Below, piece after piece: positions 50,864 through 61,994 of a stretch of 64,000 nucleotides of DNA. Position 1 is the stretch's first letter; every line of letters begins with the position of its first letter. Below the pieces are notes generated by a model. That model searched no databases. It saw only the letters and a list, made by a program, of their open reading frames with translations, and was not told the DNA's origin. The translations under genes were made by a program, and so were the position numbers. The stretch comes from Chrysomallon squamiferum (lineage: Eukaryota; Mollusca; Gastropoda; Neomphalida; Peltospiridae). Location: assembly GCA_012295275.1 (NCBI GenBank), contig CM022671.1:36402683-36466682 (forward strand). The letters are read 5' to 3'.

Positions 50864-52883
50864 AAAAAAAAAGTTTTTAAAATAAAACTTGAAGACTGTA
50901 AAATTGTTGTTTTATTGTAACGTTGTCTTCCAGGTCACGCTATAGAAGCAGGCTGGTTTCTTTTGAAACATGCTCTTAAGACAAACGACAGACAACTGAA
51001 AGATACGGCAATTGAGAAGTTTATGGTGAATCCGTTTCTGCGAGGCTGGGATTCTCAGTATGGTGGTTTATTTTATTTCCTGGACGTTGACGACTTTTCA
51101 CCAACTCAGCTGGAGTGGCACATGAAGCTGTGGTGGCCGCACAACGAGGCTCTTATTTCGTTCTTGATGGCCTACAAAGAAACTGGAAATGTTGAGCATC
51201 TCCAGCGATTTGCAGAAATCTTTGACTGGTGTTACACACACGTACGATACACACACTCAAATTAGAAACAAGTTTTACACTGGTGTTACACACACTCAAA
51301 TTAGAAACAAGTTTTACACTGGTGTGTTACACACACTCAAATTAGAAACAAGTTTTACACGTGTGTTACACACACTCAAATTAGAAACAAGTTTTACACT
51401 GGTGTTACACACACTCAAATTAGAAACAAGTTTTACACTGGTACGATACACACACTCAAATTGTTTACACACACTCAAATTAGAAACAAGTTTTACACTG
51501 GTGTTACACACACTCAAATTAGAAACAAGTTTTACACTGGTGTTACACACACTCAAATTAGAAACAAGTTTTACACGTGTGTTACACACACGTACGATAC
51601 ACACACTCAAATTAGAAACAAGTTTTACACTGGTGTTACACACACGTACGATACACACACTCAAATTAGAAACAAGTTTTACACTGGTGTTACACACACG
51701 TACGATACACACACTCACATTAGAAACAATGTTACACACACTCAAATTAGAAACAAGTTTTACACTGGTGTTACACACACGTACGATACACACACTCAAA
51801 TTAGAAACAAGTTTTACACGTGCATTCAAAATTACTCGTGTCCATGACTGCGATAAAACAAATGAACGTAGAACGAAACATAATCATAGTTTATCTTAAT
51901 ACTTTGTAATTCCAATTCAAATAGTCAGAGAATGGTGATCAAAGGTAATTATCCACATTTCCAGTGAAAAAATATTTATCGACATCTTATTATTAAAATT
52001 TAAATATATGTATACAGCTACATAAAACAATAAAACATTTAATATCAATGGTATGTTACAGGCCGGATGTTAAAGATGCCTTAATTTGATTGTTAATGTT
52101 TTGTTTTGTTTATTTATTTTAGTCTATTTTTTATATTTTTTTAATTTTATTTTTTTAGTTTGTTGATGATGTCAACGGCGAGTGGTTTGGGTATCTTAAC
52201 AGGCAAGGTGAAGTGACACATAACTTCAAAGGAGGCCCATGGAAAGGTAATTCAGTTTATCACGTGAAAGTTTCTTTCTGTTAATTTTCGAATAACTAAG
52301 AAAACATCTGACTAGAAATCGACATAAGTAGAAAAAGAGAAAAATAAAAATCAGTTAACAGACTTTCATACTGAACCATCAGTATGTAAAATTTTCACTG
52401 CCCTCTGAGTGTTCTATCACTGTTTTAAATACAGTTATTACTGATCGTGTTGACAGTGATCTATCACCGTTTTAAATACAGTTATTACTGATTCTGTTGA
52501 CAGATCTATCACTGTTTTAAATAAAGTTATTACTGATTTTGCTGACAGTTCTATCAGTTTTAAATAAACTCATTACTGATTCTTTTGACAGTTCTATCAG
52601 TTTTAAATAGTTATTATTGATTCAGTTGACAGTTCCATCAGACTGTTTTAAATAAAGTTATTACTGATTGTGTTGACAGTTCTATCACTGTTTTACATAG
52701 TTATTACTGATTCCATTGACAGTTCTGTTTTAAATAAAGTTATTACTGATTGTGTTCAGAGTTCTACCAGACTGTGTTAAATAAACAGAATTTCTACTAA
52801 CAGGTTTCTTCCACGTTCCACGATGTCTCATGATGTGTCAGCAAATGTTAAAGGAACTTCAGTGCCATGGCAATCAGAAGTGA
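47849..52883 (+). CDS. RENBP: N-acylglucosamine 2-epimerase (renin-binding protein), nine exons
   Basis: Exons: 47849-47955, 48069-48144, 48690-48765, 49168-49337, 49594-49821, 50042-50123, 50934-51241, 52159-52246, 52804-52883. Phases agree throughout; 404 residues (human about 420). The enzyme interconverts N-acetylglucosamine and N-acetylmannosamine in the cytosol, an entry and exit point of sialic acid metabolism. Family landmarks in order: [26 protein letters not shown] split over exons 1-2, [81 protein letters not shown] and [11 protein letters not shown]. Vertebrate GCFHVPR is GFFHVPR here, so one cysteine of that segment is lost. Introns 2, 6 and 7 begin with minisatellites that copy the donor. 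AATAAA lies at 53056-53061. Confidence 0.95.
48138..48520. repeat. 30-base minisatellite starting at the RENBP exon 2 donor
   Basis: About twelve units of 30 bases. The first begins in the exon end (TAGACAG, then GTATCA), and later units repeat TAGACAGGTATCA or CAGACAAGTAATA. Many copies keep a GT with donor-like context. Confidence 0.9.
48929..49125. repeat. Duplicated segment with (TC)n in RENBP intron 3
   Basis: A stretch of about 70 bases (TTCATAAGTCTTATATATGA, then CTCGAGCTATGG) ending in a TC run is present twice. An upstream (TA)n run lies at 48851-48884. Confidence 0.9.
50118..50430. repeat. Minisatellite of about 60 bases starting at the RENBP exon 6 donor
   Basis: Four to five units. 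The exon end CTG and donor GTAGTGTATG are echoed in each unit as CTGGTATTGTGTGTTCACAT, followed by ACAACGTAGTAGTCTATATG and GAACACTG. Confidence 0.8.
51225..51830. repeat. Minisatellite copying the RENBP exon 7 / intron 7 junction
   Basis: About a dozen units in short (about 39) and long (about 54 base) forms. Exon 7 ends ACTGGTGTTACACACAC and the intron begins GTACGATACACACAC; the long units reproduce this boundary exactly, including the donor. The array yields long false open frames on both strands. Confidence 0.92.
52405..52790. repeat. Tandem repeat of about 45 bases in RENBP intron 8
   Basis: About eight imperfect units with GTTATTACTGATT and TTGACAGTTCTATCA. Each unit contains a CAG that could mimic an acceptor, but the match to the true exon 9 acceptor is weak. 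Confidence 0.8.
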
Positions 52884-53910
52884 AGAACCAGAATCAACAG
52901 CTATAGAAGAAAGCCCCAGAAATATTTCTTATTTAAAACAATAGTGATGATGATAATAATGTTATGTTACATTTCAGTCTATTTTTGACAGAATGTGAAC
53001 ATTACTATTAGATAATTATTTTATTCGCCAGTACAGCTAAACAGCAAAATATTGTAATAAAACATTTGCCAAAACATTTAGAACTTTATGATCATTGTTT
53101 ATCTTGTTAAAGCTACCTAACAAACCAAACAAATTATTCAGATACAAACATTAAAATAGTTCAAAATCAGCATTTGCATCTCACTAAACAGATAGACAGT
53201 GATACAGAAAAACAATAATCATCATCATACAACTGTAAATGAAACACAATTTTAAACATGGACAAAGTGTAATTCCAGGGTGAATGTAGGTTGGTGAATA
53301 TCTTCACTGACAATGTTAGTTAAAAAAAAAAAGTTGATTTTATTTTACAATGTTCATGGATAACAATATGATAAGAAAATATAATTTGTGAATTAATTTC
53401 TCAGGTGCTGGTCTAAATGTGTTGTTTTATTTAACTAGTATGGTAAATGTTAAAGCTAATCTCAAGTATTAAATAAAATGAGATATACAAGACAGCCAGC
53501 AAGTATTTTACAAATGTGCAGTTTGAATATGTGGTATAACTCAATCACAGTAACAGTGCAGCGTGTGTTTTTGAAGTTGTGCAGTAAAAGCTATATTTAG
53601 ACACAAAAATCTTTGTACATGATTTTCAAAACACATTTTACTATTTTAAATATTATCTTCTGTACACCAGTTTTCACTAATCTCCAATCATAAACTGACA
53701 GCCTCAAGTTCGAAACAAGAAAACCATCTTACATGTAAACATACTCGAACAAATTCTCCTATTACCAGCTCTACTGAAAAACAGCCTTTTCAAAAACCAG
53801 TTGCTTAACATTTTCATCTTACAGAAAACTGACACAGAAATATTTTATCAAACACATGATTTAGAAACAACTGCTGTAGAAAACACATTATAAATGCACG
53901 TTGTTTTACA

Positions 53911-56900
53911 CTACACCTCGGCTTCTATTTCTCGAGGTATGCTGTTCTCTGCATTTGATTCCATATTCTTAATGACAAGAAAAGCAAAAACAAGAAGCAC
54001 TATGAACACTGAAAGTTTCACCCACAAAGGAATTCCTTTTTTTGTTGTTGTTGTCACTGGGCTGCTGCTGGGTGTACCAGGTGGTGTTCTGAGTGAAAAA
54101 ATAAACAATTAAACAACACAAAACAAGAACTATGTAATGGATTTTTAATGACATTTATTAAATTAGAATATTATATTTGTAAATAAATTTAAGATAAAAA
54201 ATGTAAAAGTTAAATATATCAAACTGCTAAATAAAAGACAGGATTGGATTCTTAAAAAAAAAGAAAAAAGAAAGAAAGATCTGTGAAAAAAGACAGTACC
54301 AAAACCATCAAGTGCGAGTATTTCCAGCAAAATGAGATATACATTAACTGACACATGAGTTAAACATGTCAAAAGATGTTATACATTAACTGACACATGA
54401 GATAAACATGTCAAAATGTGTTACACATTAACTGACACATGAGTTAAATATGTGAAAATGATTTGTACATTAACTGACACACAAATTAAATATGTGAAAA
54501 TGATTTGTACATTAACTGACATACAAGTTAAAAGGATTATGTCTAACCTGCGAGGTAAAGGTCGGATGCGATCTCCAGCTCCCTCGAACTTTGGGTTACG
54601 TGCTGGAGATATTATTGGAATTGGCCGTTTCCTCATTTCTGTTTGTCTGCAATAGATTTATGTCCCTTTCTTAATCCAATGTAGATTATTTCAAAACAAA
54701 TACTTCTTAATAATGAAACAGTAATATTAACAGAATAAATAAATAAAAATAAAAATAAAAATAAACACATAACCCTTTCTCTATAACAAACAAAGGTCAG
54801 CTGGAATAAACATGTCTGGATTCCTCATTTAGACATTTCTTTGGTTTGTCTGGGGCACTTTTCAAAATGACTGCCCTGTCAGAACCTAAGATTACTATGG
54901 TTTGTTTGCATGCAATCATTTGTTGACATCAGGATTCAGTAAATATTACTGCCAATCAGGCTGTGATTAAAATAAATTACAGTCTGCATTATTAATGGTT
55001 CAGAAAGAACAAAGACTCAAAAAAACAACAACTGAGTAATGTATTCTCTTATCAGGATTTAAATAAATAAAAATGTAATTTATGGCACAAGTAAATTATA
55101 TTTATTACAGCTGTGTTGTGTATTAAACAGATGAGGAGATTAGACAAGCATGTAACTAGTCAAACATTTCATGTCGGTCATTTTTTTTAAAAAACAAACC
55201 CTGTCCCCACAAAACAAAAGAAGCAAAAAGTTATTATAATTTAAAAGAAAAGAAAAAAGAAAGAGAAAAGAACAACAACCAGAAACACAATAATAGTAAT
55301 AATAAAAAAGCCAACACCCCCTCCCCAAAAATAAATCCATTCATGTTAAACTGATACCCTTTTGCAAAAAACATTATAACAAAATAATTGTTTTTTTGTT
55401 GTTTTTTTTGAAAAGTAACAACTAGTAAATATGTTAATTTCCACTCTTAAATAACAGGATGTGAAATAATAAGGTAACTGAATGATAGCTCTAGGTGAAG
55501 ATTTATCTATGAACAAAGGCTTCTGGACACTAAGCAAGGAAAGTGTGAGTGGGGCAGACTGCAATCATTTCACACCATGTATGAATAAAAACACAAAGTT
55601 TTGAAAAACTGCCTCACCCGACCAGGGCTTTCGGAACCCGAACTGGGTTTTGAGTTGACCTGAGAGTGAAAGAAGAGAAAAATAAGAAATAGAAAAAGCA
55701 TGATGCCACATCTGGGCTTGAAATGGATGAGTACAAGCAGGAAAAACGTTCCTGTTTGTTCACAGAATTCTCCAGTTTTACAAACAGGGGAAACATTTAC
55801 AACTGAAAAAACACCACTGACTGGCAACACTTCTTACCAGACTTCTCAACAAATGTCAATAAGAAAACAACGAAAAGTGTTTTATTGTTTTTGTTTTGAA
55901 AACCAAAGACTGAAAGGGCTAATGTCACACAGATTAACAAGTTACAAATTTGAATTAACCCACACAGCGTTCAAACTTTACCAGTTTCATTTGTGGAAAG
56001 GACTTAACTTACAATCAATGATTTAATTTTAATTTTTTATAAATAAAACAATAAATAAGATGTCTGTGATGTTGGAAAAAGGTGAACATGGGTGAGATAA
56101 ATAAATGTGTGCTAATGTTTAACTGTGAAGAGTTAACTCTAATACACCGAAACAAACATACCTTGTCTGAACAGTTTCCACTATATCTTCTGAAAACAAA
56201 CACATTCTATTTTTAGTAAACAGTGAAACAATTAACAAAAAGTACAGTTTAATATGCTCACTCATTAACTGATACAGTTTTATACAGTTGTCAGATCACA
56301 AGATTTTAACAACAGAGTAATTAAAAATAAAAGAGAAAAAGAAAAAAGGCATAATATTTTATGATATAATGAACCATACTAATTTATTTATGATATCAGA
56401 ATAAATAAATATCTTCAATTTCACTGTGTATTAGGTGCTGAAAATTAACAAAAATGAAAAATCTGCTGCCATGTTCATAAGCATTAACAGTACTTTTGTA
56501 AAACACGTCACTACAAATACTGTTGAGAACAAAATGGTGAAAAGATATTTAAAAAGGAAGAAAAAAGCAACAAAGTCACCTTCAGATTCTGTATCATCGT
56601 CCTCATCAACAGGTGGATATTTGCTGGGGCTCACAGCCGCATCATTTCCATACAGCAACTTCATCAGTTTTATCTCGTACACTTTACGAGTAAATGCTGC
56701 AAACATTTTACATTTACATTAAATATTGAAATCTCAGACTTCATTCTTTGTATTTATACAAATACTGATATTTTACATCTGATTCGTTATAGTGTTTATA
56801 TTATACAGATAGTTAATACTGGTATATAATAATGCTTAAACAAATACAGAGATCTTAAACTTGATTAATTATGATGTGTATATAAATATAGATGTCCTAT

Positions 56901-57406
56901 ATTTGATTCATTACAAAATAAAATAATTTTCTATTATTCACTTGTCTTGATTCAAATTTAATACATAATTTCTTTTATACAAGACTCAGGTGGCTATAAA
57001 TGACCTGGTTAAATGGCAGACCAAAGTGTGCATGCAAAACATCACTCTCACAGTTCAGTGATTACACATTTTAGAATTATTAATCAATAAATGAATAATT
57101 ATGCACATTACATTTCAGTTAATTGATGGTTTAATTGAATAAATTATATTTACACATAAGTGATTTCACATTCTATTATTATAATTATATATATATATAT
57201 TTTTTAATTCAAGGATGCACTACAAAAAAATATTTCACACGTTACTCTGAAGTGCTGAGATAAACTGTGATGATGAAAGAGAACTGAGCCAGTGTTTAGT
57301 AAGTTAGTTTTCACTCACGCGTGATTGGGCCGATGTCCACACCACGCCTACGCAGCTCTTCAGCCAACTCGTTTTTTGTCAGTGATGACACGTACGAGGT
57401 ATCCAT
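53911..57406 (-). CDS. Emerin-like LEM-domain inner nuclear membrane protein, six exons
   Basis: Exons (minus): 57406-57319, 56696-56580, 56189-56162, 55659-55618, 54646-54548, 54088-53911; phases agree; 183 residues (human emerin 254). LEM proteins bind BAF at the inner nuclear membrane and tether chromatin. The LEM domain is at about residues 1-45, split by intron 1: LTKNELAEELRRRGVDIGPI, then TRKVYEIKLMKLL. After it come an acidic stretch (DEDDDTESE), a basic and Pro-containing linker, and a single hydrophobic helix at about 146-164 (LWVKLSVFIVLLVFAFLVI) close to the C-terminus. That makes a tail-anchored layout like emerin rather than multi-pass LEM proteins or soluble LAP2α. EMD orthology is likely but LEMD1-type assignment is possible, so no symbol is given. 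It converges on RENBP (stops about 1 kb apart) and diverges from APEX2. Confidence 0.88.
54335..54535. repeat. Tandem repeat of about 43 bases in intron 5 of the LEM gene
   Basis: Five units with TTAACTGACACATGAGTTAAA. On the minus strand the array starts about 15 bases after the exon 5 donor; no exon bases are included. Confidence 0.88.
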
Positions 57407-59031
57407 GACGACAGATTACCTCACAAAACAGTCGTCTAAAACAACAAACAAACAACTGATTATCCACCATGTGGAGTTAAAATAAGACAAACTTAACCAC
57501 AAAGTCCACTGAAATGCCCATCACAATTCTTCCAGCTTTTCTTGTAAACCCTGAAAGTGTTTGTAACTTTATGGTATTAGTTATCATACAATGCAAACAC
57601 AAGACAAACAAACAGGTGTCTAAATAAATACAGGTTCATTCTCGGTCATGATTATATTAAAAACACAATATAGCAGTCTGTAATCACATTTTCTATGTAA
57701 AAGGTTATTTCAGCTTTTGTTTCATTCTGTAATTTTTGATACAGATCTGAGTTCATCCTCCAGATGTTTAAAATGAAAAAAGGAAGCAGAAGGAAAATAC
57801 TATTATCACTGCTGACACACAGTTATTATAATGTTTTAAACTGAAATTGATCATGCCACAAATCTTGCTAATAGTCTATTAAAACATTTTCATGTAATAT
57901 GATTATCTGAATATGTTTAAATGACAATGAGGTATTTAGAAGCAATTTATAAATTACAGAATGCAAGTTTCTTCATTAAAAGATTAATATCTAAATTGAG
58001 TGTATAGAAAAATGTCAAATAGATCAACATATGATAAGTAAAGTTCAGGTTAAAGCAGTATTTTTGTTTTGAAAGTAAATCATAACAATTGATATGAAAT
58101 GAATAATAAACTGGTAGGCTGACTTCTCAGGTAAAAATATAATTAAAAAAAATAATAAGAAAAAAAATAAGAAATTAACAACTGGTGAGAAATTTCATAA
58201 TCAGTTACCAGAAATGAATGTGTCAAAAGAATCAGTATTTCTGTAATTAAGTCACATTAATTAAACTTAGCATATGGCTAATTTGAATTCTTTCTTGTGT
58301 CTGTTCACATTTTAATTAAGACATAAATTGGACAACACATGCACACACAAATAAAATAATAATAAAAAAAATTATAATAATAGAAAAAGAATGATTTACT
58401 TGTAGTTTAATATTCGGTAGAACTAGTACTTCTAGTACTCTAGTTAATAATAATATTATAAATAATAAAAATAGTAATAATCATAAATGAATGAATAAAT
58501 AAAGATACTAGTAAAATTATTTCTGTAAATCTGCCAGATTTTGCCTGACTAATTTCCCTTAGCTGATTTATTCGTAGTTTAATCTTCGGTAGAGCTAGTA
58601 CTGCTAGTACTACTAGTAATGATATGAAACTTTCTTTGAAACACTGAAACAGTGACTGAGTGATCTAAAACTTGAAGTTGAAAGTTGAACATTATTTAAG
58701 ATGTAACATTTTCAAAAGCCTTTAAAATAATTATATATTTTTTACTATTATTATTACCTTTTATATTTCTATGTTGTGAGTGCAAACTAACTGAGATGTC
58801 GTTTAACCAACAACTAAATGAATGAAAAACGAAAACATCAACAACTAAATGAATGAAAAAACACCAACGCCTCGTTCGCATAAAATGGCGCCTATTTTAT
58901 ATAAACACAAACACGAAGATACGAGAAAACCCATTGGACAGTCGTAGTAGATTTAAAAACGTTATCCAATGATTATTTGGTTTAATAATTGCGGAAGTTA
59001 TGTTAGTTTCCTTTCGTTCATCGCATCAAAA
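57407..59031. promoter_or_regulatory. Shared upstream region of the LEM gene and APEX2 (divergent)
   Basis: About 1.6 kb between start codons. An acceptor-like TTTTAG on the minus strand near 57437 suggests a spliced 5' UTR for the LEM gene. An AAAATGGCGCC motif (YY1-like) near 58882 sits in the most GC-rich patch and is the best candidate for a bidirectional core promoter. The rest is AT-rich and featureless. Confidence 0.45.
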
Positions 59032-61926
59032 ATGAAAATATTAACGTGGAATATTAATGGTATTAGAGCAAATAAAATACCACTTAAAAAACTTTTAGAT
59101 TCGTTAAATGCTGACGTTATATGTTTACAAGAAACGAAAGTTACACGTAAGTTTTGTTATAAGTGTCAAGTGTAAGTAAATAAAAGTTAATTGAAAAATT
59201 TATAAAAGTAAAATTCAAAGGTGAACTCGGATGAGTTTTATTTATGTAATGTGTAATGTATTAAAATGAACAGACTAATTAAATATATAAAAACAGAAGA
59301 ACAAATATATGTTATTTTAAACGCAAATGAAATATTAATAATCTTCATATATTGGCAGGTTTACCATAGCAGAGGTTTTACTTATTATATTCTACGATTT
59401 TTGTTTTATTGCTAGCGCTAGTGCATAATTATAATACATATTTAATATAATATTATATATAAAACGGTCATGTAAAACTGTAAAAACACTTCCTTGGCAA
59501 ACTTGACAGACCATACAGATTTTTTTTCCACACCATATAAAGTGTTTTTTTTTAAAAACAAAAACATCCAATGGATATTGGATGTGATCCATAATGCTAC
59601 AATCAGTAATTTAACTTTTGGAAAAGTATTTGGTGTATTTGTTAGATATAATTGCATTGCATATTAACCTTCAGGTGATATGTTAGATAAAATTATTACA
59701 ATGTGTATTTACCTACAGGTGATATATATGTAGATATAATGACAACAGTGTTTATTTATATAATAATTACAATATATTTTTACTTACAGGTGATATGTTA
59801 GGTATTAATACAGTGCATATTATAGGTGATATGTAGATATAATAACAACAGTTTGTTTACTTTCAGGTGATATGTTAGGTTTTAATACAGTGTATATTAT
59901 AGGTGATATGTAGATATAATAACTACAGTTTGTTTACTTACATATATGTTAGGTATTAATACAGTGTATATTACAGGTGATTTGTAGATATAATAACAGT
60001 TTGTTTACTTTCAGGTGATATGTTAGGTATTAATACAGTGTATATTACAGGTGATATGTAGATATAATAACAACAGTTTGTTTACTTTCAGGTGATATGT
60101 TAGGTTTTAATACAGTATATATTATAGGTGATATGTAGATATAATAATAACAGTTTGTTTACTTACATATGATATGTTAGGTATTAATACAGTGTATATT
60201 ATAGGTGATATGTAGATATAATAACTACAGTTTGTTTACTTTCATGTGATATGTTAGGTATTAATACAGTGTATATTACAGGTGATATGTAGATATAATA
60301 ACTACAGTTTGTTTACTTACATATGATATGTTAGGTATTAATACAGTGTATATAACTACAGTTTGTTTACTTTCAGGTGATATGTTAGGTATTAATACAG
60401 TGTATATTACAGGTGATATGTTGATATAATAACAACAGTTTGTTTACATTCAGGTGATATGTTAGATGAACAGACAGCCATTGTTGATGGATATAATTCT
60501 TACTTCAGTTTCTCGAGAAAAGAAGTGGCTACTCAGGTAAGAAAATAGTAAGATAATAGTGTAATTAATAACTTTTAAAGGTCAAACTATGACTTGTAGG
60601 TGGGATGAGTGAAATATGGCTTGTTGCTAGGTGACAAAAAACAAAAGAAATTGCAATAAGAGTTGTTTTTCTAATAATCATTATTACTTCAAAAATGTCT
60701 TAAACCCTGTAATTATTTTTGTTTTAATAATAATAAATGTTTTAATAATAATAAATGTATTCCTTTTTTTTTTTTTTTTTTTTTTTCTGGAAACTTAGTG
60801 TTTTGTCCTGTGTCAAGTATATGAGATAAAAAGTTGTTAGGTTCAGGTTTTAATTTAAATAAAAATCCTCCTCCATGGTGTGAACATTATCAGTGTAGGA
60901 CAGCTTAGAGTCTGGTGGATATTTGGATATAGTCAGCCATGTATAATGAATTACAAATAAATTCTAACATCATCTTTTAATATTTGCTGCCTCACAGTTA
61001 GTACTGAACTTTACATTCACGTATGTTCAAAAGACTTTAATATATATTTCTGTGCAAACAATGTTCTTTCGAAGAACAGACCTACAGATATACAAACATC
61101 AGAATCAGTTTATTTCTATTTATGGCATGAACAGTTTCAGAAATACACAAACGTACCAGAATTACTGTTGAAAAGTCTCATATGAACATTGATAGCAGAC
61201 TACTAAATGCTGATGATATTTATGAATATTTTCTTGTAGGAGTGGCTACATTTTGTAAGAACTCAGTGACCCCAGTCAAAGCAGAGGAGGGACTTTCAGG
61301 GTTTCTCACTCTGGATTCAGAAGGATCTGTTGGTTGCTATGGAAACCACAGTGATTTCAGCTCAGACGATCTTAGTTCTCTGGATGCAGAAGGCAGAGCT
61401 GTGATAACACAGCACAGAATCAGGTATCTTCATGACAACAGACAGCTGGGTAACCATAATATGTGTTAACATTATATTAAAACACTATTTTATTCAACAG
61501 TTTTTAAATTAAATAAAAAAAAAATGATCATCATAAATATAGTTATTAATCTTCAGATAATGCCATTTGTCCAGTGATCACATGACCATGTTCTGCAAAT
61601 GGCTACCAAACTTCTGCTATACCCATTAAGTTATATTTATTAATAAATCACTGGTGAATATATTTATATTATTTTTTTCTCTCTCTGCTTCATATATTTT
61701 GTAAGGGACTTAATAAATAAATCAATCACAAAAATAACATGTTAAAAATAATGCAGCCGTCTTTTCCATTTACATAGATTTCAAACACAAAGATTACAAA
61801 TAAGCTTTGTATGTTTCCCTGTGAGCCTCACTGGAATTGTTTAATAACAGTAAATATAGATCTCCTTCTAACCTCCTTCAGTTAACTCATACAGACTTTG
61901 TGTCTATGATGACATACTGTATATAC

Positions 61927-61962
<36 letters not shown>

Positions 61963-61963
61963 T

Positions 61964-61994
<31 letters not shown>

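Noticed and set aside
51189-51899. 236-residue open frame (and a 171-residue one on the other strand)
   Set aside because: It runs through the RENBP intron 7 minisatellite; the repetitive peptide is a by-product of repeat units without stops. Only 51189-51241 is coding, and in another frame (RENBP exon 7).
55570-55830. Two overlapping open frames on the minus strand
   Set aside because: Only 55618-55659 is used, as exon 4 of the LEM gene in the frame reading STQNPVRVPKALV; the rest is intron.
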